Shown: positions 1 through 6,990 of the stretch, piece after piece | How positions within the stretch are numbered: the first letter of the stretch is position 1 | How the letters are laid out: each line of letters begins with the position of its first letter | Source: Bacteroidota bacterium | GTDB taxonomy: Bacteria; Bacteroidota; Bacteroidia; Chitinophagales; Chitinophagaceae | Reading direction: 5' to 3' | Length of the DNA stretch: 15,135 nucleotides | NCBI GenBank assembly: GCA_023429985.1 | Contig: JAEZCV010000179.1 | Coordinates: forward strand, 1 to 15,135 | Position numbers and translations under genes: made by a program | Notes under the pieces: model-generated | Databases searched by the model: none | Seen by the model: the letters and a program-made list of their open reading frames with translations, nothing else | What the model was told of the DNA's origin: nothing

Positions 1-1
1 T

Positions 2-295
2 TGTATTGCCACTTCTTTACCCCCGCTTGTTAATGAAGAAAACAATATTTCAATTAGCCCTAATCCAGCCCGCACAACTGCAGTGGTGAAGGTTAAAACG
101 CAAAATGCTATCAATGACCTTGAAATTGTAATCAGTAATATTTCCGGGCAGGTGGTGAAGAGAATTAATACTAACAAAGGACCTGGAGAAACATCATTTG
201 AAATTTCATTAGTGAATCTTGCAGCAGGCACTTATTATATTTCTGTTTTTGAAGGCCAAAAAAGAATTGGAGTGAAGGAGATGGTAAAGTGGTGA
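2..295 (+). CDS. 3' end of a secreted protein with a T9SS type A C-terminal sorting domain (partial)
   Basis: The reading frame is open from the left edge, so the 5' part of the gene is missing. About 97 residues are visible. They show the layout of a type IX secretion C-terminal sorting domain: an 'ISPNPA' opening, a beta-strand ending in 'ISNISGQVVKRI', then 'LAAGTYYISVF' and a final 'GVKEMVKW'. In this family the domain directs export across the outer membrane by the Por/T9SS machinery and is removed or used for surface attachment. The function of the missing N-terminal part cannot be told. The ATG at 83 lies inside the domain and is not the true start. The gene converges on the methyltransferase gene at 380-1540. 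The stop is TGA at 293-295. Confidence 0.88.
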   Translation, partial: CIATSLPPLVNEENNISISPNPARTTAVVKVKTQNAINDLEIVISNISGQVVKRINTNKGPGETSFEISLVNLAAGTYYISVFEGQKRIGVKEMVKW

Positions 296-311
296 ATGGT
301 GAGTGGTGAGT
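291..311. repeat. Three tandem GGTGARW heptamers
   Basis: GGTGAAT (291-297), GGTGAGT (298-304) and GGTGAGT (305-311) run head to tail. The first unit contains the TGA stop codon of the T9SS-cargo gene. This is read directly from the sequence; function is unknown. Confidence 0.8.
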
Positions 312-333
312 ATTAAATGATAAATCATCCATA

Positions 334-375
334 ACCTCCAACCTAATCCTAAACCCTAAACCCTAAACGCTAAAC
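334..375. repeat. Telomere-like CCTAAAC heptamer array
   Basis: Four in-phase heptamers occupy 348-375: CCTAAAC three times, then GCTAAAC. Two degenerate units (ACCTCCA, ACCTAAT) precede them at 334-347. On the other strand this reads GTTTAGG, the same unit as the plant-type telomere repeat; that likeness is presumably coincidental. The array ends 5 bases before the methyltransferase stop codon, in the spacer between two convergent genes. I see no strong hairpin in the spacer, only a weak ATGAT-AA-ATCAT at 317-328. Confidence 0.8.
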
Positions 376-379
376 TTCT

Positions 380-1540
380 TTAATTTCTCCTGAACAAAGC
401 CCCAAACAAACTATCTGCTCTTTTGTTGTAACCAATTAAATAGTTTGATTCAACTAAGGTGAGATCGGAATTTTTTAAAAGGTAACCAACAACGTCTTCG
501 TTCTCAGCCTGGAAAACCGAACAGGTTATGTAAAGTAAAAACCCACCGTTATTCACCTGCCTGGCAACATTCAATGCAATCTTCTTTTGCAGTGAAGTGT
601 AATATAGTATTTGTTCCTCCCTGAAAAACGACAGTTGTTCGGGTGTTCTCCCCCATGTACCGGAACCCGAGCAGGGTGCATCGCAAATAACAAGGTCATA
701 TTTTTTATTGTGATGAAATGCATCAGAGGCAACATCTGCAACAAAAGATTTGTAATGCGTTATGCCCGCCTCCGCAAATCTTTTTTTAAGGTTTGCGATA
801 ATTGTGTCGCGTATATCCGAAACTGTTAGTTCGATGTTTGGAAATAGATCTTTCGATAAAATGGATTTTCCACCACTGGCTGCACAGCAATCCCAAACAG
901 AAAATTTTTGATCAGCCGGCATTCGGCCCTTTAATAATGCAATGGTGTTTTGAGAATTAAGATCCTGGATCACAGCGTCCCGATTGAGTTGCAGAATACG
1001 CTCCACTCTTATACCACCTTCCATGGCCAGGCAATCGTTCCGGGTTTCATCAAACTCAATGCCATGGTCTGTTAACTGGTGTTTCACAATGCCAGATTTA
1101 CCAGGTCTTAATCGAAGGAACATCAGCGGCTGCACAATGTGGGAAAGTGAAAATGCCTGTGAATCCATTTCTGGACTAAGAAGTTTGGGTAAGGGAAAAA
1201 TGTTTATTATTTCATCTTCCGCATGCAACAGCTTTAGTTTTTCCGGCAGTGATCTGTTAATATATGCCTCCCTACCGGGTTTTATTTCTGCTATAAAAGA
1301 CGAATCATTAGCTGTAAGAAAATATCCTGTAATAATTTTTTCCTGGATGGTTAGATCTGCAAATGATTTTCCAAGCCTGAAGTATCCGAAACAAAGCTGT
1401 TGAATGTTGCGCCTGTCGCTGGATCCGAATTTTTTATTTTGTTTAAAATAATTTTTCAGCCAGGCTGAAAAAGGAATGGTGCCTTCGTAGGCACCAATAA
1501 TTTTTTCTGCTGAATATAAATGAGACCAGTTTCTTGACAT
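380..1540 (-). CDS. RsmB/NOL1/NOP2-family rRNA (cytosine-C5) methyltransferase
   Basis: Predicted SAM-dependent enzyme that methylates C5 of a cytosine in RNA, most likely 16S rRNA, in the cytoplasm. The 386 residues end in a Rossmann-type methyltransferase domain (about 175-386). The SAM-binding loop reads 'CCAASGGKS' (218-226; the family usually has APGGKT). Motif IV is 'DAPCSGSG' (287-294) and the catalytic-cysteine motif is 'YITCS' (337-341, Cys340), so both family cysteines, Cys290 and Cys340, are present. The protein ends with the typical 'DSLFGALF'. The N-terminal part (1-140) is not an obvious NusB domain, so this is not a simple copy of E. coli RsmB; exact target specificity is uncertain. 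ATG start at 1540. The lipoprotein gene upstream stops only 3 bases before this start, so the two are probably co-transcribed. Confidence 0.85.
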   Translation of the reverse strand: MSRNWSHLYSAEKIIGAYEGTIPFSAWLKNYFKQNKKFGSSDRRNIQQLCFGYFRLGKSFADLTIQEKIITGYFLTANDSSFIAEIKPGREAYINRSLPEKLKLLHAEDEIINIFPLPKLLSPEMDSQAFSLSHIVQPLMFLRLRPGKSGIVKHQLTDHGIEFDETRNDCLAMEGGIRVERILQLNRDAVIQDLNSQNTIALLKGRMPADQKFSVWDCCAASGGKSILSKDLFPNIELTVSDIRDTIIANLKKRFAEAGITHYKSFVADVASDAFHHNKKYDLVICDAPCSGSGTWGRTPEQLSFFREEQILYYTSLQKKIALNVARQVNNGGFLLYITCSVFQAENEDVVGYLLKNSDLTLVESNYLIGYNKRADSLFGALFRRN

Positions 1541-1543
1541 AAG

Positions 1544-2392
1544 CTATTCGTAATACATAATCAGTTTCTGCTGGTAGCCCGGCGGAATAGGAGTAACAGA
1601 AACAGAGATCTCGGTGGGCCTGTCAAAAGAATTGAATACCTCATTACTATAAGTAAGTGTGCTTGTTCCATTAGGAGTATCCATTACCACCTGTGCCCCA
1701 TGGTTTACAGAAGCCGAGGAGGCATCGAAAACGATGAACGATTCTTCGCCAAGCGTGACCATAGATTTATGGTTACTGTAACTTAATGTGGAAGTTCCGG
1801 AAGGCTCGTAAGCCATTCCATTAAATTCGAATTTGTTTATCTTGATGCAATTGCCGTTACCATCCCATTCATAAGTTTCTTTTCGGGAAGGGTCCATGCT
1901 TCCCCAAAAATCAACAAAAATCTCTTTGGAAATAACCTGGCCATTACCGTTATACTCAAAAATACTGCTGTCTTTAATTTCACCAAGGAAAGAATACTGG
2001 GTACCAGTAACATAAGACAAATGATTTGTGCCTGGCTGGTAATAAACCTTAAACCGGGCGGAGTCCATTATAGTTCCCTGCAGGGCAGTAGAAGAAATAA
2101 CTTCAAGGATCTTATTATCGGCAGAGCGAATGAACTGGTGGGTAGCCTTTGTAGGAAAACCATTTACCACCCCATTGGTAGTATACTCGATCAAACGGTT
2201 AGCAGCATTCCACTTCAAACCCAATACATTGGTATCATTAGAATTAAGCGTGATCTGCAAAGCTTTAACCAGCAAATTGCCATTCTGATTTCCCACCGGA
2301 TCATTATCCTGCGGCAGGTCGAAGCTAATTTCTTTCTGGCATGAAAACAGAAACATCACCAGTCCTGTTAAAGCAATTAATTTTGATTTCAT
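1544..2392 (-). CDS. Putative lipoprotein with RHS/YD-like beta repeats
   Basis: A 282-residue protein of unknown function. It opens with a lipoprotein signal: a charged start (MKSK), a hydrophobic stretch, and a lipobox ending 'FLFSC' with Cys18 as the predicted lipidated residue. The following 'QKEISFDLP' resembles many Bacteroidota lipoproteins. The mature part is rich in polar beta-strand stretches such as 'FEYNGNGQVISKE' and 'YEWDGNGNCIKINKFEFNG', spaced like the YD/RHS-type repeats of surface proteins. I chose the ATG at 2392, which puts the signal peptide at the N-terminus. A TTG further out (2425) would add 11 residues before it. The gene lies 57 bases after sucB and 3 bases before the methyltransferase gene, on the same strand. 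The role at the cell envelope is inferred from the signal only. Confidence 0.75.
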   Translation of the reverse strand: MKSKLIALTGLVMFLFSCQKEISFDLPQDNDPVGNQNGNLLVKALQITLNSNDTNVLGLKWNAANRLIEYTTNGVVNGFPTKATHQFIRSADNKILEVISSTALQGTIMDSARFKVYYQPGTNHLSYVTGTQYSFLGEIKDSSIFEYNGNGQVISKEIFVDFWGSMDPSRKETYEWDGNGNCIKINKFEFNGMAYEPSGTSTLSYSNHKSMVTLGEESFIVFDASSASVNHGAQVVMDTPNGTSTLTYSNEVFNSFDRPTEISVSVTPIPPGYQQKLIMYYE

Positions 2393-2449
2393 TCGGTAAA
2401 ATAAAAATATCTGTTTATTCTGCAAAACATTAACCTTATACGCAGGATC

Positions 2450-3682
2450 TTATAATTCCAATAAAGCCTTTACCGGATCTTTTCCGAATAACAACAATTC
2501 AGGATTCTCCAGCAACTCTTTCACCCTTACAAGGAAAGAAACCGATTCTCTTCCGTCAATGATCCTGTGGTCATAACTTAAAGCCAGGTACATCATGGGT
2601 TTTGCAACGATCTGGCCGTCGATTACAACTGGTCTTTCCTGGATCTTGTGCATGCCAAGAATAGCTGATTGCGGAATATTGATGATGGGTGTTGACATCA
2701 GCGAACCGAAAACTCCACCATTTGTGATGGTAAATGTTCCGCCCTGCATTTCCTCCATCGTTAATTTATTTTCTCTTGCTTTTGTTGCAAGTTCTACAAC
2801 CTTTTTTTCTATTTCAGCCATGCTTAAACTTTCGGCATTCCTTATAACAGGAACCACTAAACCCTTGGGAGCGGAAACAGCAATTGAAATATCTACATAA
2901 TCATGAAAAACAATTGAATCGCCATCTATATATGCATTTACCGAAGGCCATTCCTGCAAAGCATAGCAACATGCTTTTGCAAAAAAGCTCATGAAGCCCA
3001 GGTTCACTGCATGCTTTTCTTTGAACTTATCTTTATTGGCAGAACGTATTGCCATGATGCGGCTCATATCTACTTCATTAAAAGTAGTGAGCATGGCGGT
3101 TGTGTTCTTTGCTTCCACCAACCTGCGACTTACCGTACGACGAAGATTACTCATCCTCTCCTTCCTGTCTTCCCTGGAAAATGCATTTTTACCTGGTCTT
3201 CTTCCCGGGTTTTCCAAAGCACTTAAAACATCATCCTTTAAAATTTTTCCATTATAACCGGAAGGCTGTATGTTTTTAGGATCAACTTTTTTATCTGCAA
3301 TGATGGCAGAAGCAACAGGCGTTGCTTTTACATCGGCTGGAGCAGGTTTATCAGCTTTTACTTCCGGCTGAGAGGCTTTTGATTTTTCTTCCGGCTTTGA
3401 TTCGGTTTTAGGAGCTTCTTTTTCAGGTGCTGCACCTTCCGGTTTGGCTGCAGTTTCATCGATCTGCGCCAGCGTATCACCAATATTTAAAGTATCACCT
3501 TCTTTACCAACTGTTTTAAGAACACCTGCCTTCTCGGCATTCACTTCGAAAGTAGCTTTTTCACTTTCCAGTTCAGCTATCACTTCATCGCGATCAACGT
3601 AATCACCATCATTCTTTAACCATTTCACCAATGTTACTTCGCTGATAGATTCACCAACCGTTGGAACTTTAATATCGATCAT
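2450..3682 (-). CDS. sucB: Dihydrolipoyllysine-residue succinyltransferase, E2 of the 2-oxoglutarate dehydrogenase complex
   Basis: E2 core of the 2-oxoglutarate dehydrogenase complex. It transfers the succinyl group from lipoamide to CoA in the TCA cycle. The 410-residue protein has the standard order: one lipoyl domain (1-76) with the lipoyl lysine Lys42 in 'ELESEKATFEV'; a Pro/Ala/Lys/Glu-rich flexible linker (about 78-121); a peripheral-subunit-binding domain (about 122-155, 'IQPSGYNGKILKDDVL'); and the acyltransferase domain (about 180-410) with the active-site motif 'SYDHRIIDGRE' (His372, Asp376). Length and domain set are normal for the family. It follows sucA after 37 bases and is probably co-transcribed with it. 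The pairing with sucA supports succinyl- rather than acetyl-transferase specificity. ATG start at 3682. The symbol odhB is also used. Confidence 0.95.
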   Translation of the reverse strand: MIDIKVPTVGESISEVTLVKWLKNDGDYVDRDEVIAELESEKATFEVNAEKAGVLKTVGKEGDTLNIGDTLAQIDETAAKPEGAAPEKEAPKTESKPEEKSKASQPEVKADKPAPADVKATPVASAIIADKKVDPKNIQPSGYNGKILKDDVLSALENPGRRPGKNAFSREDRKERMSNLRRTVSRRLVEAKNTTAMLTTFNEVDMSRIMAIRSANKDKFKEKHAVNLGFMSFFAKACCYALQEWPSVNAYIDGDSIVFHDYVDISIAVSAPKGLVVPVIRNAESLSMAEIEKKVVELATKARENKLTMEEMQGGTFTITNGGVFGSLMSTPIINIPQSAILGMHKIQERPVVIDGQIVAKPMMYLALSYDHRIIDGRESVSFLVRVKELLENPELLLFGKDPVKALLEL

Positions 3683-3719
3683 GATTCTTTATTTCGTTTA
3701 AGCTTCTTAAGTTAAAGAT

Positions 3720-6473
3720 TTAAATAGTGAACGCGGTATCAACAATTTCCGCCTGCTCCTGCGCATGCACTTTGCTGTACCCGGTTGCCGTAGCCGCTGT
3801 GGGCTGCCTGCTGATCATTCCGAAATTTATATCCGTCAGATTCATTTTTAAAAAAGATGCAGCACCCATATTCAATGGTTCTTCCTGAACCCAGAACCAG
3901 GATGCCTTACTGTATTTTGAATGCAGATCTTTCAGCTGCTTATAAGGCATAGGATAAATTTGTTCCAGCCTGATAACTGCTACATCTTTCCTGTTATCCT
4001 TCATTTGTTTTTCTGCCAGGTCAAAATAAACCTTGCCCGAACAAAACAACACCTTTTTTACTTGTAAAGGATCTTCAATAAAACCATCGTCAATAATCTC
4101 TTTGAAACCACCTGTAGTAAACTCTTTTATTGTTGAATAAGTACCTGAATGTCGAAGGTTGGCCTTTGGCGCAAAATTTACCAGGGGCTTCCTGAAAGGC
4201 CATGCCATTTGCCTGCGTAATGCATGGAAGAAATTGGCAGAAGTGGTGATATTGGTTACCACGATATTCAGTTCCGCGCAAAGGTCGAGAAACCTTTCCA
4301 TTCTTGCGCTGCTGTGTTCAGGACCCTGGCCTTCATAACCATGAGGCAATAAAAGAACAACGCCGCTCATGCGTTGCCATTTGGTTTCGGAAGAAGATAT
4401 GAACTGATCGATAATGATTTGGGCTCCATTCACGAAATCGCCAAACTGTGCTTCCCACAAAACCAATGCTTCGGGGTTAGCCATGGCATACCCATATTCA
4501 AAACCAAGAACGGCAAATTCACTTAACAGTGAATTATATATCTTGAATTGTGATTGTCCTTCTTTAATATGATTTAACCTGTTATGTTCCGCGTTACTGG
4601 ATTCATCATAAATAACGGCATGACGGTGAGAAAAAGTTCCACGCTTTACATCCTGCCCGCTCATACGCACATCTTTACCTTCAACCAGTAAACTGGCATA
4701 TGCCAGCAATTCTCCTGTTGCCCAGTCAATTTTTTCTTCCGACTGGAAAAGTTTCACCTTATCCTGGAGTATTTTTTCAACTTTTCTTAAAGGTTTAAAT
4801 TCCGATGGCCATTTCATCAAACCATCAAATAACATTCTGAAATCCTGGTCACTCACCGAAGTAACCGGCGATTGCTGAAAATCTTCAAGGGTTGCTTTCC
4901 TGAAACTTTTCCAAACCAGCTCGGGTTGCTGGTAAGTATAGGGCAGTGGATTTTGTTTTACATCATCCAGCCTTTCCTGCAGATCGCTCCAGAATTTCTT
5001 TTCCATTTCCTTAGCAATACCCCGCGCTTCATCTTCTCCATTTTCAAGTAAATACTTAACGTATTCCTCCCTTGGATTGGCATGCTTATCAATAAGTGCA
5101 TATAACTGGGGCTGGGTGAATTTTGGATCATCGCCCTCATTATGACCATGGCGCCTGTAACAAACCATGTCAATAAAAATATCCGCATTGAATTCCTGCC
5201 GGTAACGTGTTGCAATCTGTACGCATTTCACAACAGCTTCCGGATCATCGCCATTAACATGTAAAACAGGTGACTGAATGGCTGCTGCAACAGATGTACA
5301 GTAATCCGAGCTTCTTGCATCATCAAAATCTGTAGTAAAACCTATCTGGTTATTAATAACAAAATGAATGGTTCCTCCTGTATAGTAACCTTTAAGATTA
5401 CTCATCTGCAATATCTCGTAAACAATTCCCTGGCCTGCAACCGAAGCATCGCCATGAATTAAAACAGGAAGAACGGAATCGAATTTTGAATTATATAAAA
5501 TATCTGCTTTTGACCGGCAATAACCCAGAACAACAGGATTTACAGCTTCAAGATGTGAAGGATTTGGAGCAAGTTTCAGGTTAAGTTTTTTGCCATTGGC
5601 AGTAGTTACTTCACTGCTGTATCCCAGGTGGTATTTTACATCGCCACTTCCCATGGTTTGATCGGGTATGGCTGTTCCTTCAAATTCACTGAAAATATGC
5701 TCATAGGTTTTACCCATGATGTTGGCGAGCACATTCAGTCTGCCCCTGTGGGCCATTCCAATTACAGCTTCCTGAACACCATGATCGGCAGCGGTGGTGA
5801 GAATTGCATCTAGTGCTGCAATGGTGGTTTCGCCGCCTTCCAGTGAAAATCTTTTCTGACCTATATATTTAGTATGGAGGAATTTTTCGAAGATCACGCC
5901 CTGGTTGAGCTTTTCAAGTATTCGCTTTTTCTGCTCAAGCGCAAGAGGAGGATGTAAGATCGCCTCCACTTCTTTTTCAAGCCATTCTGTACGCTTCTTG
6001 TTCAAGATATATTTATACTCCACTCCAACCGATTTGCAGTAGACTGCATTCAGTCGTTCAATGATCTTTTCCAGAGGTGCATTATCCAGCCCTAAAACAT
6101 GTCCGGCCGCAAAGTTCTTTTTGAGGTCCGATTCTTCAAGTCCAAAATTCTTATAATCCAGCCGTGCACCCCTGTCCTTCCTGGGTCGTATTGGGTTGGT
6201 TTGTGCCACCAAATGACCGACCTTGCGGTAGGCTCTAATGAGGTTATAAACCCCGAATTCCTTAGCCATTTGAGAGGCCGACGCGCCAGTTTCGCCCTGC
6301 GACAAGCCCACAGAAGGCGCAGCTCCATTCAGCCCGCCAGAATGGGCAAAATCGAAGCCTTCAAAAAACTTACGGTATTCAGGATCAACGTTTTCCGGGT
6401 TCTGAACAAAATCTTTATACAGGCTTTCTATATATGCCGGATGAGAATGTGTGATATAGGAAAAATCCTTCAT
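3720..6473 (-). CDS. sucA: 2-oxoglutarate dehydrogenase E1 component
   Basis: Thiamine-diphosphate-dependent E1 subunit. It decarboxylates 2-oxoglutarate and passes the succinyl group to the E2 lipoyl arm. The 917 residues match the usual family length. An N-terminal E2-binding-type segment ('HPAYIESLYKDFVQNP', 11-26) is followed by 'KRFSLEGGE' (207-215) and 'MAHRGRLNVL' (240-249). The ThDP/Mg-binding pair is 'HGDASVAGQG' (340-349) with 'INNQIGFTT' (373-381). The C-terminal half has the transketolase-like pyrimidine-binding domain, including 'LPHGYEGQGPEHSSARMERFL'-type sequence. Start: ATG at 6473 with no clear Shine-Dalgarno site. A TATATTTG -7 box lies 26 bases upstream on the same strand. 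First gene of the probable sucA-sucB-lipoprotein-methyltransferase cluster, divergent from rpsT. Confidence 0.97.
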   Translation of the reverse strand: MKDFSYITHSHPAYIESLYKDFVQNPENVDPEYRKFFEGFDFAHSGGLNGAAPSVGLSQGETGASASQMAKEFGVYNLIRAYRKVGHLVAQTNPIRPRKDRGARLDYKNFGLEESDLKKNFAAGHVLGLDNAPLEKIIERLNAVYCKSVGVEYKYILNKKRTEWLEKEVEAILHPPLALEQKKRILEKLNQGVIFEKFLHTKYIGQKRFSLEGGETTIAALDAILTTAADHGVQEAVIGMAHRGRLNVLANIMGKTYEHIFSEFEGTAIPDQTMGSGDVKYHLGYSSEVTTANGKKLNLKLAPNPSHLEAVNPVVLGYCRSKADILYNSKFDSVLPVLIHGDASVAGQGIVYEILQMSNLKGYYTGGTIHFVINNQIGFTTDFDDARSSDYCTSVAAAIQSPVLHVNGDDPEAVVKCVQIATRYRQEFNADIFIDMVCYRRHGHNEGDDPKFTQPQLYALIDKHANPREEYVKYLLENGEDEARGIAKEMEKKFWSDLQERLDDVKQNPLPYTYQQPELVWKSFRKATLEDFQQSPVTSVSDQDFRMLFDGLMKWPSEFKPLRKVEKILQDKVKLFQSEEKIDWATGELLAYASLLVEGKDVRMSGQDVKRGTFSHRHAVIYDESSNAEHNRLNHIKEGQSQFKIYNSLLSEFAVLGFEYGYAMANPEALVLWEAQFGDFVNGAQIIIDQFISSSETKWQRMSGVVLLLPHGYEGQGPEHSSARMERFLDLCAELNIVVTNITTSANFFHALRRQMAWPFRKPLVNFAPKANLRHSGTYSTIKEFTTGGFKEIIDDGFIEDPLQVKKVLFCSGKVYFDLAEKQMKDNRKDVAVIRLEQIYPMPYKQLKDLHSKYSKASWFWVQEEPLNMGAASFLKMNLTDINFGMISRQPTAATATGYSKVHAQEQAEIVDTAFTI

Positions 6474-6499
6474 GAAAGGAGATTTGATTTTTGGGTAGG

Positions 6500-6507
6500 C
6501 AAATATA
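6500..6507 (-). promoter_or_regulatory. Predicted -7 box for sucA (TATATTTG)
   Basis: Read on the minus strand this is TATATTTG, an exact match to the Bacteroidota TAnnTTTG -7 element, 26 bases before the sucA ATG. No convincing -33 TTG/TTTG is seen at the usual distance, so the call rests on one box and its position. Confidence 0.5.
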
Positions 6508-6534
6508 CCGTAGATAAGGATAGAACTTAAATTT

Positions 6535-6542
6535 TACCTTTG
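6535..6542 (+). promoter_or_regulatory. Possible distal -7 box towards rpsT (TACCTTTG)
   Basis: Exact TAnnTTTG match on the plus strand. A start here would give a leader of about 125 bases on rpsT that includes the palindrome at 6588-6603. There is no -33 TTG at the right spacing, so this may be a chance match. Confidence 0.25.
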
Positions 6543-6587
6543 CATAGCCATAGGGTTGGTTTCGGGGCAATTTCTTAAAATGCCGGA

Positions 6588-6603
6588 TTAATAGCGCTAT
6601 TAA
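6588..6603. promoter_or_regulatory. Perfect 16-bp palindrome, candidate operator
   Basis: TTAATAGCGCTATTAA is identical to its own reverse complement over all 16 bases. It sits between sucA and rpsT, about 40 bases upstream of the proximal rpsT -7 box. With no loop it would make a poor RNA hairpin, which fits a binding site for a dimeric regulator better. No regulator can be named. Confidence 0.45.
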
Positions 6604-6646
6604 CAAAAAACCTTGAGTTTAATGGATGGTTTTGAAGAAATCTTCC

Positions 6647-6654
6647 TACATTTG
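6647..6654 (+). promoter_or_regulatory. Predicted -7 box for rpsT (TACATTTG)
   Basis: Exact TAnnTTTG match ending 19 bases before the rpsT ATG, giving a short A/T-rich leader as is common for Bacteroidota ribosomal-protein genes. A TTTG at 6631-6634 lies only 12 bases upstream, closer than the usual -33 spacing. Confidence 0.6.
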
Positions 6655-6673
6655 CCGTCCAAATTTAGAATTA

Positions 6674-6928
6674 ATGGCTAATCATAAGGCAACTAAAAAA
6701 GATATGCGTCAGGCGGCTAAAAGACGCGACAGGAACAGGTACTATGGTAAAACCACCCGTAATGCCATCCGTGATCTTAGAGCAACATCTGAAAAAGCTG
6801 CCGCTGGTGAAAAAACAGTGAATGTTATTTCAATGATCGACAAACTCGCCAAGCGTGGAGTTATTCATAAAAACAAAGCAAGCAACTTAAAAAGTAAGCT
6901 GGCTAAAAGACTGAACACTTTAGCATAA
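6674..6928 (+). CDS. rpsT: 30S ribosomal protein S20
   Basis: Primary 16S-rRNA-binding protein of the small ribosomal subunit. The 84-residue product is strongly basic and has the S20 features: opening 'MANHKATKKDMRQAAKRR', then 'RNRYYGKTTRNAIRDLR' and the C-terminal 'KRGVIHKNKASNLKSKLAKR'. The true start is the ATG at 6674; this gives the normal S20 length and N-terminus. An ATG at 6626 in the same frame would add 16 residues unlike S20 and lies upstream of the predicted -7 box. The gene is a single-gene transcription unit with its own -7 box and a strong terminator. Confidence 0.97.
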   Translation: MANHKATKKDMRQAAKRRDRNRYYGKTTRNAIRDLRATSEKAAAGEKTVNVISMIDKLAKRGVIHKNKASNLKSKLAKRLNTLA

Positions 6929-6948
6929 TTGTTTTTTTAGTCAATAGA

Positions 6949-6956
6949 AATATTTG
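6949..6956 (+). promoter_or_regulatory. Possible promoter for the M14 peptidase gene overlapping the rpsT terminator
   Basis: AATATTTG differs from TAnnTTTG by one base, and a TTG at 6929-6931 lies 17 bases upstream, within the usual -33/-7 spacing. The predicted transcript would start near 6961-6964, inside the rpsT terminator stem. Tentative. Confidence 0.3.
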
Positions 6957-6985
6957 ATCCCGCTCCTGCGGGATTTTTTATTTTT
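6957..6985 (+). terminator. Intrinsic terminator of rpsT
   Basis: ATCCCGC (6957-6963) pairs perfectly with GCGGGAT (6968-6974) around a TCCT loop, followed directly by a T-rich run (TTTTTTATTTTT). It ends 5 bases before the next start codon. Confidence 0.9.
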
Positions 6986-6990
6986 AGCCT

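Noticed and set aside
334..375. Telomere or CRISPR-like array
   Set aside because: The units are only 7 bp with no spacers, and they lie between two ordinary genes. This is a simple tandem repeat, neither a chromosome end nor a CRISPR array.
984..1403. 139-residue open frame on the plus strand inside the methyltransferase gene
   Set aside because: It is antisense to a well-supported gene, shows no family motif, and has the composition of a shadow frame.
2393..2425. TTG start at 2425 for the lipoprotein
   Set aside because: It would place 11 residues before the signal peptide; the ATG at 2392 gives a normal lipoprotein signal.
6099..6530. 143-residue plus-strand open frame running across the sucA start
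   Set aside because: It overlaps conserved sucA coding sequence and its promoter, and the product has no recognisable domain.
6626..6673. Longer rpsT start at 6626
   Set aside because: It would add 16 residues unlike S20 and would place the start codon upstream of the best -7 box.
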